In this document: piece after piece, positions 52,038 to 60,728 of the stretch
Layout of the letters: each line of letters starts with the position of its first letter
Position numbering within the stretch: position 1 is the stretch's first letter
Assembly: GCA_019187225.1 (NCBI GenBank)
Contig: JABAQQ010000006.1
Span: 1-64,000, forward strand
Length of the DNA: 64,000 bases
Direction of reading: 5' to 3'
Source of the DNA: Saprospiraceae bacterium
GTDB taxonomy: Bacteria; Bacteroidota; Bacteroidia; Chitinophagales; Saprospiraceae
Position numbers and translations under genes: made by a program
Notes under the pieces: model-generated
What the model was told of the DNA's origin: nothing
Seen by the model: the letters and a program-made list of their open reading frames with translations, nothing else
Database searches by the model: none

Positions 52038-53915
52038 ATGAAACATTATTTAGCTTTTTGGGCGCTCTCGCTGCCCCTCTTGCCATTAGCGCTTCCTGCA
52101 CAGGATGCCACTCCCGTAGCCCTCGTCGCTGAAGAGATGCTGACCGCCGGAAAAATCGGCGAAGCCGCCGCTCAATACGAACAGGCTGCCCGGCTGAACG
52201 CCAACAATTCCGTTATGCTGTACAAAGCGGCCGAAGCGTATTACCGGGTGCGCGATTACGAGAAAGCAGTCAGTTGTTATTCCGAAGTGCAACAGGAATA
52301 CGAACGTTACGAATTGGCGGGGCTGCGCTACGCCCGTTCGCTCAAACAAAGCGGCCGGTATACCGAAGCCATGGAGGCTTTCAAAGAATTTGCCCGGCGC
52401 TACAAAGGCGCGCGCAAAGCGCAGATCATCGGAGTGGTGACCAACGAAGTGAAAGGTTGCGAAATGGCGCTGGAAATGGCCCAGCAGCAGGTTTCAGCCG
52501 TTCTGCCCGCTGAAGTAAATATTCTGCCGGCGGAGGTGAACAGCCCGGAGAACGAATTTGCCCCCGTTCCTTTTTCAGACAACCTGCTTTATTTTTCCAC
52601 CCTCGCACAGGGACGGGTACAATTGATGCGCTCGCACCGCAAGGCGGGCACATGGCAGGCTCCTTCTCCTGCCTCCGGCCTGCCGGCATCGGTATCGGCG
52701 CGTTATGGCAACGGTACTTTTTCGCCCGATGGCAACCGGTTTTATTGCACCCAGTGCGACGAGCCTTCTGCAGAGGAACGCGGCGGCAACGGTCTGCGTA
52801 CCCGCTGCAACCTGTTTCTGCTCCGCCGCACGGCCGACGGCACCTGGAGCGAGCCGGAGCGCTTGCGCGATTACATCAACGTGCCCAATCACACGGCTAC
52901 ACATCCATTTGTAGTGACCGACCGGGGGCGCGAACTGCTGTTTTTTGCCAGCGACCGCGAAGGCGGTTTCGGCGGACTGGATCTGTACGTCTGCGAACGC
53001 CCGCTCGATTCGGACGACCTCGATTTTTCATTTCCTCAAAACCTCGGCAATACCGTCAACACGGCGGGCGACGAGGTGACGCCGTTTTTCGACCCCGCTT
53101 CGCAGACCTTGTGGTTCAGCAGCAACAGCCACGTTTCGCTGGGGGGGCTGGATGTTTTTAAAAGCGTGCGGGCAGCCGGCAAATGGTCGAAACCCGAAAA
53201 TGCGGGCATGCCTGTAAATTCCCCCGCTGACGATTTTTTCCTGGTAATGAAAAAAAACGGCGGCGGCTTTTTTGTGTCCAACCGCCATTTTGGCGCGAAA
53301 ACCAGCACCCGCGACGAAGATGTTTTTGAGTTTTTTCCTAAAGAACCGCCTGTCGCACTGACAGGTACTGTGCTGGAACAAGGTACCAACCAGCCGCTTT
53401 CCGATTGTATGGTGGCGCTGTACGAGGTAGATGGCGCCAACCGGCCCCATTTGCTGGAAGTGCGTCCTTCGGCCAACGGCACGTTCCGTTTCTCCGTCGC
53501 GCCGCGCAGCCATTACCGCGTCGAAGTGACCAAGGAAGGTTATGAAACATCCGTTGCACAGACGGATATGACTGAAAATGAATTGATGGTATTGCTCGAA
53601 CGCTCGGCGCGCTTCACAGCCAAAGACACCACGGGCGCTACCTTCAGTCTGGCCGATCTGTCGCCCGCTGTGCCGGCCCGGCAGGCATCCGTATACCGGG
53701 TCCACTTAGAGATACAACCCGATTTCAATGCACAGGCGCCCCGGTACGGCGCCGCCCGCGCCTTTGGCAACATCATCGCCGAACCCCTGCCCGAACAAGG
53801 TATTGTGCGGGTGCTGCTCGGCGATTTTCCGGACGCCAAAACGGCCAATGACGTCGCTGTCGCATTGCGCATCGAAGGAGCCTTCCCTCAGGCATTTGTA
53901 GTAAAAGGAAATTAG
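52038..53915 (+). CDS. PorE-like periplasmic protein with TPR, PD40 propeller, CRD and SPOR domains
   Basis: 625 residues with a signal peptide ending PAQD. TPR helices (~25-140) are followed by a PD40-type propeller (~160-425: YGNGTFSPDGNRFY, LLFFASDREGGFGGLDLYV, LWFSSNSHVSLGGLDVFK). Next comes a carboxypeptidase-regulatory-like beta domain (~430-530, ALTGTVLEQGTNQPLSDCMVALYEV). A SPOR-like domain (~550-625, VYRVHLEIQPDFN... VLLGDFPDAKTANDVAVALR) ends the chain. PorE, which links the T9SS to the cell wall, has the same order but ends in OmpA; here SPOR, which binds denuded peptidoglycan, replaces it. Role inferred. Confidence 0.78.
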   Translation: MKHYLAFWALSLPLLPLALPAQDATPVALVAEEMLTAGKIGEAAAQYEQAARLNANNSVMLYKAAEAYYRVRDYEKAVSCYSEVQQEYERYELAGLRYARSLKQSGRYTEAMEAFKEFARRYKGARKAQIIGVVTNEVKGCEMALEMAQQQVSAVLPAEVNILPAEVNSPENEFAPVPFSDNLLYFSTLAQGRVQLMRSHRKAGTWQAPSPASGLPASVSARYGNGTFSPDGNRFYCTQCDEPSAEERGGNGLRTRCNLFLLRRTADGTWSEPERLRDYINVPNHTATHPFVVTDRGRELLFFASDREGGFGGLDLYVCERPLDSDDLDFSFPQNLGNTVNTAGDEVTPFFDPASQTLWFSSNSHVSLGGLDVFKSVRAAGKWSKPENAGMPVNSPADDFFLVMKKNGGGFFVSNRHFGAKTSTRDEDVFEFFPKEPPVALTGTVLEQGTNQPLSDCMVALYEVDGANRPHLLEVRPSANGTFRFSVAPRSHYRVEVTKEGYETSVAQTDMTENELMVLLERSARFTAKDTTGATFSLADLSPAVPARQASVYRVHLEIQPDFNAQAPRYGAARAFGNIIAEPLPEQGIVRVLLGDFPDAKTANDVAVALRIEGAFPQAFVVKGN

Positions 53916-54031
53916 GGATTGGGGATTGGGGATTGCGGATTGGGGATTGCGGATTTTGCGGGAACGAATGCATTTAGTGCCAGCGCTTACAATCCGCAAT
54001 CCGCAATCCGCAATCCGAAATCCCCAATCCC
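53915..54031. repeat. Inverted GGGATTG / CAATCCC heptamer array
   Basis: Left arm 53915-53955 starts in the stop codon of the PorE-like gene and right arm 53991-54031 is its reverse complement with three mismatches over 41 bases. The loop is 35 bases. The right arm ends five bases before the promoter box at 54036. Confidence 0.95.
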
Positions 54032-54035
54032 TCCT

Positions 54036-54043
54036 TACCTTTG
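54036..54043 (+). promoter_or_regulatory. -7 promoter box predicting a leaderless transcript
   Basis: Exact TACCTTTG with its last base only five before the ATG at 54048. At the usual spacing the transcript would begin at or inside the start codon. The array on its left leaves no clear -33 motif. Confidence 0.5.
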
Positions 54044-54047
54044 CCCC

Positions 54048-54932
54048 ATGTCTCTCCGTCAACTCCTGACGCTTATCCGCCCGGAACACTGGGTCAAAAA
54101 CCTGTTTTTATACATTCCGGCTTTTTTTGCTGCGCGGTTGAGCGAACCCGTAGTATTGCGTGATGCGACGTTCGGATTTATAGCGTTTTGCCTGATTGCT
54201 TCTGCCGTATATGTGCTCAACGATCTGGTAGACGCACCGCAGGACCGCAATCACCCCGACAAACGCCGCAGGCCGATCGCCAGTGGGGAAGTCAGCGTCT
54301 GGCAAGGTGTGGCAATCCTGACAGCCCTGCTTTTCGGCGGTACGGCCCTGGCCTCCTACCTGAGCCGGGAAATGCTGATCTACAGCCTGTTGTATTTTAT
54401 AGTCAATGTATTTTATTCTTTTTCCCTGAAACACATCGCCATCATAGACATTTCGCTGATCGGCCTGGGATTCCTGTTGCGGGTATTTGCGGGTGGCGCA
54501 GTCACGGGGGTGGAGGTGTCGCAGTGGCTCATAGTGCTGACATTTTTGCTGGCCATGATCCTGGCCCTGGCCAAGCGGCGCGGCGAATATCTTGTGGAGA
54601 CTAAAGGGCATACTTTCCGCAAGGCGTTGGAAGGTTATAACCTGCCTTTTCTCGATGTGAGCATGGTCGTTTGCTCCACTGTCGCCATCGTTGCCTACCT
54701 GATGTATTGCTTTTCGCCGGAAGTAACCGGGCGCATCGGTTCGGAAAAGATCTACTACACGGCCTTTTTCGTTATCATCGGCATTCTGCGCTATTTGCAG
54801 TTGACCCTGGTGTACAACAAAACCGAATCGCCTACGCGGGCGCTGTTGCGCGATGGTTTTTTACAGATCGTGCTGTTGAGCTGGATTGGCTCGTTCGCCT
54901 GGTTGTTGTATGCGAAGAAATGGTTTTTATAA
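54048..54932 (+). CDS. UbiA-family phosphoribosyltransferase, DPPR-synthase-like
   Basis: 294 residues, eight to nine membrane helices. The N-terminal RPEHWVKNLFLYIPAFFA and NDLVDAPQDRNHPDKRRRPIASG are diagnostic of decaprenyl-phosphate phosphoribosyltransferase (Rv3806c/UbiA type), which attaches 5-phosphoribose to a polyprenyl phosphate. The product is the precursor that DprE1 oxidises in actinobacteria; a DprE1-like gene lies at 18348 in this window. The start ATG at 54048 is supported by a promoter box and family N terminus; the upstream frame is translated repeat. Confidence 0.85.
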   Translation: MSLRQLLTLIRPEHWVKNLFLYIPAFFAARLSEPVVLRDATFGFIAFCLIASAVYVLNDLVDAPQDRNHPDKRRRPIASGEVSVWQGVAILTALLFGGTALASYLSREMLIYSLLYFIVNVFYSFSLKHIAIIDISLIGLGFLLRVFAGGAVTGVEVSQWLIVLTFLLAMILALAKRRGEYLVETKGHTFRKALEGYNLPFLDVSMVVCSTVAIVAYLMYCFSPEVTGRIGSEKIYYTAFFVIIGILRYLQLTLVYNKTESPTRALLRDGFLQIVLLSWIGSFAWLLYAKKWFL

Positions 54933-54971
54933 CTTCACCTGCAACCTTGTAACCTTTTAACCCCTTCCAAC

Positions 54972-56678
54972 CTAAAACCCCCCTGCCGCATCATCGCCCC
55001 GCTCGTCCGCAACGCCCTGCCAAATTCCGTCGGCGAGGCGAAGGATCGCTTCCACCCGTCCGATGGGGTCGCGCGGCTCCACAAAATGCCCCATCTCGAT
55101 GAGTTGTTGGATCACGGCTTCCGTCAGCGCGCCTTCTTCGATGAATATCTTGTCGGGCGTCCACTGATGGTGGAAGCGTTTGGCCTGCACCGCTTCGGGC
55201 AATGACATGCCGAACTCCGCCACATTGACGATCACCTGAAATACGCTGGTCGGGATGGTGGTGCCGCCGGGAGTACCCACCACCAGCCAGGTTTTACCGC
55301 CTTTGGTGGCGATGACGGGCGTCATGCTGCTGAGCGGGCGTTTATCCGGGGCGACGGCATTGGCTTTACCGCCGATTGCTCCGTAGAGGTTGGGAGCGCC
55401 CGGCTTCGCGCTGAAATCGTCCATTTCGTTGTTCAGGATAAAACCTGCGCCACTTACAACGACGCGGCTGCCGTAACTATCGTTCAACGTCGTCGTTACC
55501 GATACGGCGTTTCCTTCCGGGTCAATGATGGAAAAGTGCGTCGTCTCTTCACTCTCTTTGATCTGTCCCGCCGTTACTTTAGCGCTTGGGGTGGCTTTAT
55601 TTGGTTGAAAATCAGCCATTCTGGATTTTAGATATGCCATATCGGTCAGTTTTTTGACCGGTACTTTCCAGAAATCGGGATCGCCCATATGCATCGCGCG
55701 GTCGGCATAGGCGCGCCGTTCGGCTTCGACCATGAGGTGGACGGCGGCGGTGGAGTGAAATCCCGAATCTTTGAGAGGATGGTCGCCGGTCATGGCCAGT
55801 AGCTGACGGAGCAGGATTCCTCCGCTGCTTGGCGGCGGCATAGTGATGATGTGCAGGTTTTTATAGTCGAATTCGAGGGGCGTGCGCCACACGCTTTTGT
55901 ACCGGCGCAGGTCTTCCCTGGTGATGAGACCGCCCGTTTTGCTCATTTCGTTGACAATCAGCGAGGCGGTCGCACCTTTGTAAAAATCGTCACGGCCATA
56001 GCCGGCGATGCGGGAGAGCGTGACAGCGAGTTCTTTCTGAATGAGCCAGTCGCCCGCCACCCAGTTTTCTAATTTGACGAAAGCGGGTTGAATGCTGCTG
56101 TGGCGGATAAAAGTGAAGCGTTCTTCGTTGAGGTTTTGCGCTTCCTGTTCGGTGATCTGATACCCCCTGATGGCCAGTTCGATGGCGGGTGTCACGAGTT
56201 CGCCCCAGGGGCGGCGGCCATACTTTTTATGCGCTTCCCACATGCCGTCCACGGTGCCCGGCACGCCGCAGGCCAGGACGCCGAGCCGGCTTTTATTGGG
56301 CAACACATTGCCGGCGGAATCGAGATACATCTTTTCTGTGGCTGCCGCCGGCGCTTTTTCGCGGTAGTCGAGCGCCGCTGTTTGGTCGTCTTTTCCATGG
56401 TAGATCAAGAAACCGCCGCCACCGATATTGCCCGCCTGCGGATAAACCACGGCGAGGGCAAATTGAACAGCTACCGCCGCATCTACGGCATTGCCGCCTT
56501 TGCGCAACACGTCGAGGCCCACTTTGGTCGCCAGTGGATGCGCCGTCACGACCATCGCGCTGTCGCCGGTGGCTTCTTTCTGAATGTCGTAGGGGAAGGG
56601 GACAATCTGCGCCCGAATGTGGGCCAGCGTACAGAAAAGTGCGAGCAACAAAGCGGTTTTTTTGCCTAAATACTTCAT
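54972..56678 (-). CDS. ggt: Gamma-glutamyltransferase
   Basis: 568 residues with a signal peptide ending IRAQ, so periplasmic. It cleaves or transfers the gamma-glutamyl group of glutathione and related peptides. The autoprocessing nucleophile is T379 (first residue of TTHFSIID, the start of the small subunit). GNIGGGGFLIYH, DYREKAPAAAT, GVPGTVDGMW, LNNEMDDFS and the RPLSSMTPVI lid/oxyanion region with SSM are as in E. coli GGT. The frame continues 113 codons upstream across the divergent promoter without homology. Confidence 0.95.
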   Translation of the reverse strand: MKYLGKKTALLLALFCTLAHIRAQIVPFPYDIQKEATGDSAMVVTAHPLATKVGLDVLRKGGNAVDAAVAVQFALAVVYPQAGNIGGGGFLIYHGKDDQTAALDYREKAPAAATEKMYLDSAGNVLPNKSRLGVLACGVPGTVDGMWEAHKKYGRRPWGELVTPAIELAIRGYQITEQEAQNLNEERFTFIRHSSIQPAFVKLENWVAGDWLIQKELAVTLSRIAGYGRDDFYKGATASLIVNEMSKTGGLITREDLRRYKSVWRTPLEFDYKNLHIITMPPPSSGGILLRQLLAMTGDHPLKDSGFHSTAAVHLMVEAERRAYADRAMHMGDPDFWKVPVKKLTDMAYLKSRMADFQPNKATPSAKVTAGQIKESEETTHFSIIDPEGNAVSVTTTLNDSYGSRVVVSGAGFILNNEMDDFSAKPGAPNLYGAIGGKANAVAPDKRPLSSMTPVIATKGGKTWLVVGTPGGTTIPTSVFQVIVNVAEFGMSLPEAVQAKRFHHQWTPDKIFIEEGALTEAVIQQLIEMGHFVEPRDPIGRVEAILRLADGIWQGVADERGDDAAGGF

Positions 56679-56729
56679 CCTGAATTGTTTAAAAAACAAA
56701 AGCCACTTTGCGGAACAAATGGCGGACCG

Positions 56730-56737
56730 CAAACCTA
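56730..56737 (-). promoter_or_regulatory. -7 box of ggt
   Basis: Minus-strand TAGGTTTG, exact consensus, 52 bases before the ggt start and next to the plus-strand promoter at 56746. The two genes share one 117-base divergent control region. Confidence 0.4.
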
Positions 56738-56745
56738 TGACGCGA

Positions 56746-56778
56746 TTTGCACACATCGGGAAGTTCGCGCTACATTTG
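56746..56778 (+). promoter_or_regulatory. Promoter of the GDYIV-motif protein gene
   Basis: TTTG at 56746-56749, 21 bases, TACATTTG at 56771-56778, full consensus. The transcript would start near 56785 and so includes the TTG at 56796 but not the upstream ATG at 56685. Confidence 0.65.
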
Positions 56779-56795
56779 GCAAAAATTGGAAGGCT

Positions 56796-57296
56796 TTGAG
56801 CGCGAAAACCGTATTTTCCCAACAGGAAATTTTGCAAAAACTCCGCCCCTTGCTGGAGTCGGAGGGTGCCATTTATCACAAAAAACGCAACATCCTGGCT
56901 AAAAGGGCGAAAGGAGGCGAGCGCGTTGAAACCGTGACGGGCGACGGAGTGGAAACCATCAACGAAGCCGGATCCGGAGACTACATCGTACAAAACCAGA
57001 CAGAAGCCGGAGAGCAATACGTCGTCCCTGAAAATGAATTTTTGAAAAAATACGCGCCGGTGGGAAAGCCGACCCGCCAGGGTTTTGCAGAGTATCGCTC
57101 CACCGGAAAGATCGTCGCGCTCGAACTGACCGCCGAAAAACTCAAGGCGCTGGGTTTGCCCCGCGAATTCAAATTCAAAACCGACTGGGGTGAAGACATG
57201 GTCGCCAAAGCGGGCGATTTCATGGGCGGACCGGCAGATTTTTCGGAAGTGTATCGCCTGGCAAGGAAGGAGTTTTTTGAAACGTATGCTTTATAA
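56796..57296 (+). CDS. Uncharacterised protein with GDYIV-type segment
   Basis: 166 residues from a TTG start, chosen because the promoter at 56746-56778 excludes the further-upstream ATG. The central part GDYIVQNQTEAGEQYVVPENEFLKKYAPV resembles a short segment (GDYIV-x-N...Y-V...F-x-x-Y) found in several proteins of unknown function. An N-terminal Lys/Arg-rich helix and a C-terminal FKTDWGEDMVAKAGDFMGGPADFSEVYRL block follow no family I can name. No signal or membrane segment. Divergent from ggt. Confidence 0.55.
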   Translation: MSAKTVFSQQEILQKLRPLLESEGAIYHKKRNILAKRAKGGERVETVTGDGVETINEAGSGDYIVQNQTEAGEQYVVPENEFLKKYAPVGKPTRQGFAEYRSTGKIVALELTAEKLKALGLPREFKFKTDWGEDMVAKAGDFMGGPADFSEVYRLARKEFFETYAL

Positions 57297-57297
57297 C

Positions 57298-57418
57298 GTT
57301 GGATTGTTGGACGTTGGATATTGAACTCCGGACCGTGAAAGCATTCAACGCCATCCAACGTCCAACAATCCAACAATCCAACGTCCAACAATCCAACAAT
57401 CCAACATCCAACGTCAAT
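57298..57418. repeat. Inverted TTGGAC / GTCCAA array
   Basis: A perfect 22-base stem (57298-57319 with 57353-57374) plus further right-hand GTCCAACAATCCAAC units to 57418. It starts two bases after the stop codon at 57296 and ends 10 bases before the next ATG. Confidence 0.9.
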
Positions 57419-57428
57419 TTTCTCGCAA

Positions 57429-57905
57429 ATGGAAATGAAATCTAAAACCAAAATGAGCCCGGAAGAATACCTGGAACTCCGGGTGGACGACCAATACAAA
57501 TGGTATGAAAAAAAGAGCGCCCGGAACAAACGATGGTTTTTTACCTCCCAATCGCTCGTCATCATATGCAGCGCCCTGATCCCCTTGTGCGTCGGGTATT
57601 CGGACAATGAAAATCTGGAATGGCTGAAATATGTCGGTGGCTTTTTGGGCGCTATTGTGGCGATACTTGGCGGTGTCATGTCCTTGAAAAAATACCGCGA
57701 AAACTGGCGCCTCTACCGGGCTTCCGCTGAAGCGTTGCAGCGCGAAAAGTATCTGTATTTCAACCGGATAGGTTCCTACGACGACCCGGACGAAGGCAAG
57801 ATATTTAAGTTGTTCGTAGAGCGCGTCGAGCAGATACTGGCTTCGGAAAATACACTGTGGGCATCGGTGCGCGCGGCAAAAACGGAGGAAAACGGACAGG
57901 ATTGA
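57429..57905 (+). CDS. DUF4231/SLATT-type membrane protein
   Basis: 158 residues with two central transmembrane helices (FFTSQSLVIICSALIPLCVG and YVGGFLGAIVAILGGVMSLKKY) between amphipathic helices, the layout of DUF4231/SLATT proteins. The motif YLELRVDDQYKWYEKKSARNKR at the N terminus and NWRLYRASAEALQREKYLYF after the helices are family hallmarks. SLATT proteins are proposed membrane effectors in nucleotide-signalling defence systems, but nothing adjacent supports such a system here. It precedes the beta-helix gene by 35 bases. Confidence 0.8.
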   Translation: MEMKSKTKMSPEEYLELRVDDQYKWYEKKSARNKRWFFTSQSLVIICSALIPLCVGYSDNENLEWLKYVGGFLGAIVAILGGVMSLKKYRENWRLYRASAEALQREKYLYFNRIGSYDDPDEGKIFKLFVERVEQILASENTLWASVRAAKTEENGQD

Positions 57906-57940
57906 TACAGCGACGCTGCCGTGTTTATATTGAAATAAGT

Positions 57941-59431
57941 ATGCGATCATTTATCCCGATCATTTGCCTCTTTCTGAGTGGCCCGGCCGGTGCTACCACA
58001 CTTCACGTAGGCGCAGGCCATCCCTACGCCACCCTTAGCGCCGCCGTCGCCGTTGTCGCGCCCGGCGACACCATTTTTATTCACGCGGGTTCATATCCCG
58101 GCGGCTTGTATTTTGCCAACCTTCAGGGCACATCGGGTCAATGGATCACCATCAGCAATGCACCCGGCGAAACGGTCGTCTTCGAAGGCGGCGGCAATGC
58201 CATTCAACTGACCGATCCGGCGTATCTGCGCCTGTACGGCCTTATTTTCCAGCACCAGACCGGCAATGGCGTGAATGTGGATGACGGCGGGTCTTATGCT
58301 TCGCCTGCCCATCATGTAGTGTTTGAAGACTGTGTTTTTCGCGATATGTCCGCCTCGGGCAACAACGACCTGCTGAAACTTTCGGGTCTCGATTATTTCG
58401 AGGTGCGGAACTGTACTTTTCAAAATGGTGCGGCAGGCGGCAGCGGCATAGACATGGTGGGGTGCCATCATGGCCTGATCGAAGACAATTTTTTTGAAAA
58501 TCTTGGCTCCAATTCCATTCAGTGCAAGGGCGGCAGCGAATGGGTGCGCATCGAAGGCAATTTTTTCCGCGACGGTGGACAGCGAACGCTCAACCTCGGC
58601 GGCAGTACCGGCCTGCAATTTTTCCGGCCCGATACTGCCCACTTTGAAGCAGCCAATCTCCAGGTGTATGCCAACATCATCGTCGGATCCTGGGCGCCCG
58701 TCGCCTACGTCGGTGCAGTGAACGTAGAAGTCGCCAACAACACCATCTACCAACCGGAGAATTGGGTCGTCCGCATCCTGCAGGAAACCGTTGACCCCGA
58801 CCGTTTCCTTGAATGCGGCGACAACTCATTCATCAACAACATCGTATGGCTCGGCGACGACCTGAACACGGAAGTGAACATCGGCCCGAACACGGCGCCC
58901 GAAACTTTCGTATTTTCCAACAACCTCTGGTTCAATGCCAGCGACGCCAATTGGCCCGGCCCCAATCTGCCCGTAGCGGAAACGAATACCATTCTGAACG
59001 ACGACCCGCTATTCAACGATCCGGCGAACGATGATTTTTCCATTCCGCCGGGCAGTCCAGCCGCGGGAGCCGGCACACCGGTACCCCTGCTGGATTTCGA
59101 TTATTTGGGACAAGCATTCGCTACGCCGCCTTCCATCGGAGCGATAGAAGCCAATCCGGTATCGGGGGAAAAAGAGCCGGAAGCGATGCTTCCTGTGAGG
59201 GTGTTTCCCAATCCTGCGACCGGAGCCGTTCGGTTGGAGTGGTATACAATCCCGGCGGCACCTGTACACGTACAGGTTTTCAACACCGCCGGACAGGTGG
59301 TACGGTCACAGGAATTTGACACCCGAACCGGATCGGCAGAACTCGATCTGTCCATGTTGGCCGGAGGGTTGTACGTGTTGCGTGCGGTTGCAGCGGAACA
59401 ATGGTGGCAGATGTCGCTCGTGAAATTGTAA
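57941..59431 (+). CDS. Parallel beta-helix T9SS protein
   Basis: 496 residues with a signal peptide (RSFIPIICLFLSGPAGA). Residues ~20-390 show the repeating pattern of a right-handed parallel beta-helix (LRLYGLIFQHQTGNGV, FEVRNCTFQNGA, HGLIEDNFFENLGS, VEVANNTIYQ), as in pectate-lyase-like proteins. A C-terminal T9SS sorting domain (VRVFPNPATGAVRLEW, ending in VKL) follows a short linker. It is probably surface-bound or secreted and may act on polysaccharides; no catalytic residues are evident. Confidence 0.85.
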   Translation: MRSFIPIICLFLSGPAGATTLHVGAGHPYATLSAAVAVVAPGDTIFIHAGSYPGGLYFANLQGTSGQWITISNAPGETVVFEGGGNAIQLTDPAYLRLYGLIFQHQTGNGVNVDDGGSYASPAHHVVFEDCVFRDMSASGNNDLLKLSGLDYFEVRNCTFQNGAAGGSGIDMVGCHHGLIEDNFFENLGSNSIQCKGGSEWVRIEGNFFRDGGQRTLNLGGSTGLQFFRPDTAHFEAANLQVYANIIVGSWAPVAYVGAVNVEVANNTIYQPENWVVRILQETVDPDRFLECGDNSFINNIVWLGDDLNTEVNIGPNTAPETFVFSNNLWFNASDANWPGPNLPVAETNTILNDDPLFNDPANDDFSIPPGSPAAGAGTPVPLLDFDYLGQAFATPPSIGAIEANPVSGEKEPEAMLPVRVFPNPATGAVRLEWYTIPAAPVHVQVFNTAGQVVRSQEFDTRTGSAELDLSMLAGGLYVLRAVAAEQWWQMSLVKL

Positions 59432-59438
59432 TGATCTG

Positions 59439-59567
59439 CTAAAACCCCGCCGCGTATTCCACAAGTATGCTTATTAATGCCAATCCCGCCAGCCACCAGG
59501 CCAGCGTGGGAAGTCCGGAGCGATACAATCCGAAAGACGCGACACCGAACAGTATCAACTTGAACAC
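59439..59567 (-). pseudogene. Possible remnant of a YrdB/DUF2568 gene, or a 42-aa membrane peptide
   Basis: From a GTG at 59567 the frame encodes two hydrophobic segments, FKLILFGVASFGLYRSG and LAWWLAGLALISILVEYAA. They resemble the C-terminal half of DUF2568 (YrdB) proteins. An in-frame TAA at 59585-59583 cuts off any N-terminal half and none is visible upstream. It is either a 5'-truncated relic or a tiny membrane gene. Confidence 0.4.
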
Positions 59568-59672
59568 CAGCAAAGTTTTTTAATTTGCATTCAACTTTCC
59601 ACTGACGTTTAAACACATTTCCCCCAAAAACTCGTTTAAGGAGGAATTTCACGGAACCGAAAAACATCCGCT

Positions 59673-60728
59673 ATGCGACAAATTCACCTCCTCTTTGTCT
59701 TTTCCTTCTTTTTCAGCTCTACCGCTCTGACGCAAAGCCACGCCGACTGCGCGACGGCGATGGAAATTTGCAAAAAACAGGTATACCACGTGGACAAAAC
59801 CGGCGGCGAAGGCGCCAACAATACCGAAGCCGACTTCATTGCCTGTTTTATGAACAGCGAAAACTTTGGTAATGCCGAGGAAAACTCCACCTGGATCAAA
59901 TTCGAGATCGCCAAAAGCGGCACGCTCACCTTCGCCATCACACCCCATCGCCTCGACGACGATATTGATTTTGTGGTGTTCAAACTGCCCGCCAGCGGCA
60001 ATTGCAACGACAAGCAGATTGTGCGCTGCATGGCCGCCGGCGACGCGGCGGAGAATGCTTTCGGCAGTCCCTGCATGGGCGAAACCGGTCTCCGCAACGG
60101 TGAAAAAGACACCAGCGAAGACGCAGGCTGCGCCGATACCCTGGACAATGCCTGGCTTGCTCCGCTGAAAGTGGTGGAAAAAGAAAAATATGTGATCCTG
60201 ATCAGCAATGTGTCATCGAGGGGACCCGGATTCAGCATCCGTTTCGGCGGCTCGGCTAAACTGCCCTGCGACGAGGAACCCAAACCGGTGGCCAAAAAAC
60301 CTGAAGCGAAAAAGCCCGCCGCCAAACCGCTGCCCAAGCCAAAACCTCCCGCTGTTGCCGCTGCCAGCCCTTTCAAACCCGATTCCATCGGCGGGCGCGC
60401 AGTCGAAGTAGGCGAGTCTTTGAATGTAAAAAACCGCAAGATCAGGGTGAAAATCTGGGACAGCCAGATCGAGGACGGCGATATCATTTCCATTTACCTC
60501 AACGACAAAAAAGTGGTGGATCGCGTGTACCTGCGCCTGATCCCCCAGGAATTTGAGATACAGTTGCCCCCCGGCAATGAACACTACCTCACGGTGTTTG
60601 CCGACGACTTTGGAAAAGCCGAACCCAACACGGCTATGGTATCCGTATTCGACGGCGTGAAAGAGCAAACGATTGATCTTGTGGCGGGAAGGAAAAAGCA
60701 GGAGAGCGTGAAGATTATTACCGATTAA
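59673..60728 (+). CDS. Secreted cysteine-rich protein with Lys/Pro linker
   Basis: 351 residues with a signal peptide (IHLLFVFSFFFSSTALTQ). An N-terminal domain (~22-200) starts SHADCATAMEICKK and holds six or more Cys, probably disulfide-bonded, with FEIAKSGTLTFAITPHRLDDDIDFVVFKLP as a beta-sandwich core; such domains occur at the N terminus of large PKD/T9SS proteins in this phylum. A Lys/Pro/Ala linker (~205-235) leads to a C-terminal beta domain (~240-351, KIRVKIWDSQIEDGDIISIYLNDKKVVD). No sorting domain. Function unknown, likely cell-surface or periplasmic. Confidence 0.72.
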   Translation: MRQIHLLFVFSFFFSSTALTQSHADCATAMEICKKQVYHVDKTGGEGANNTEADFIACFMNSENFGNAEENSTWIKFEIAKSGTLTFAITPHRLDDDIDFVVFKLPASGNCNDKQIVRCMAAGDAAENAFGSPCMGETGLRNGEKDTSEDAGCADTLDNAWLAPLKVVEKEKYVILISNVSSRGPGFSIRFGGSAKLPCDEEPKPVAKKPEAKKPAAKPLPKPKPPAVAAASPFKPDSIGGRAVEVGESLNVKNRKIRVKIWDSQIEDGDIISIYLNDKKVVDRVYLRLIPQEFEIQLPPGNEHYLTVFADDFGKAEPNTAMVSVFDGVKEQTIDLVAGRKKQESVKIITD

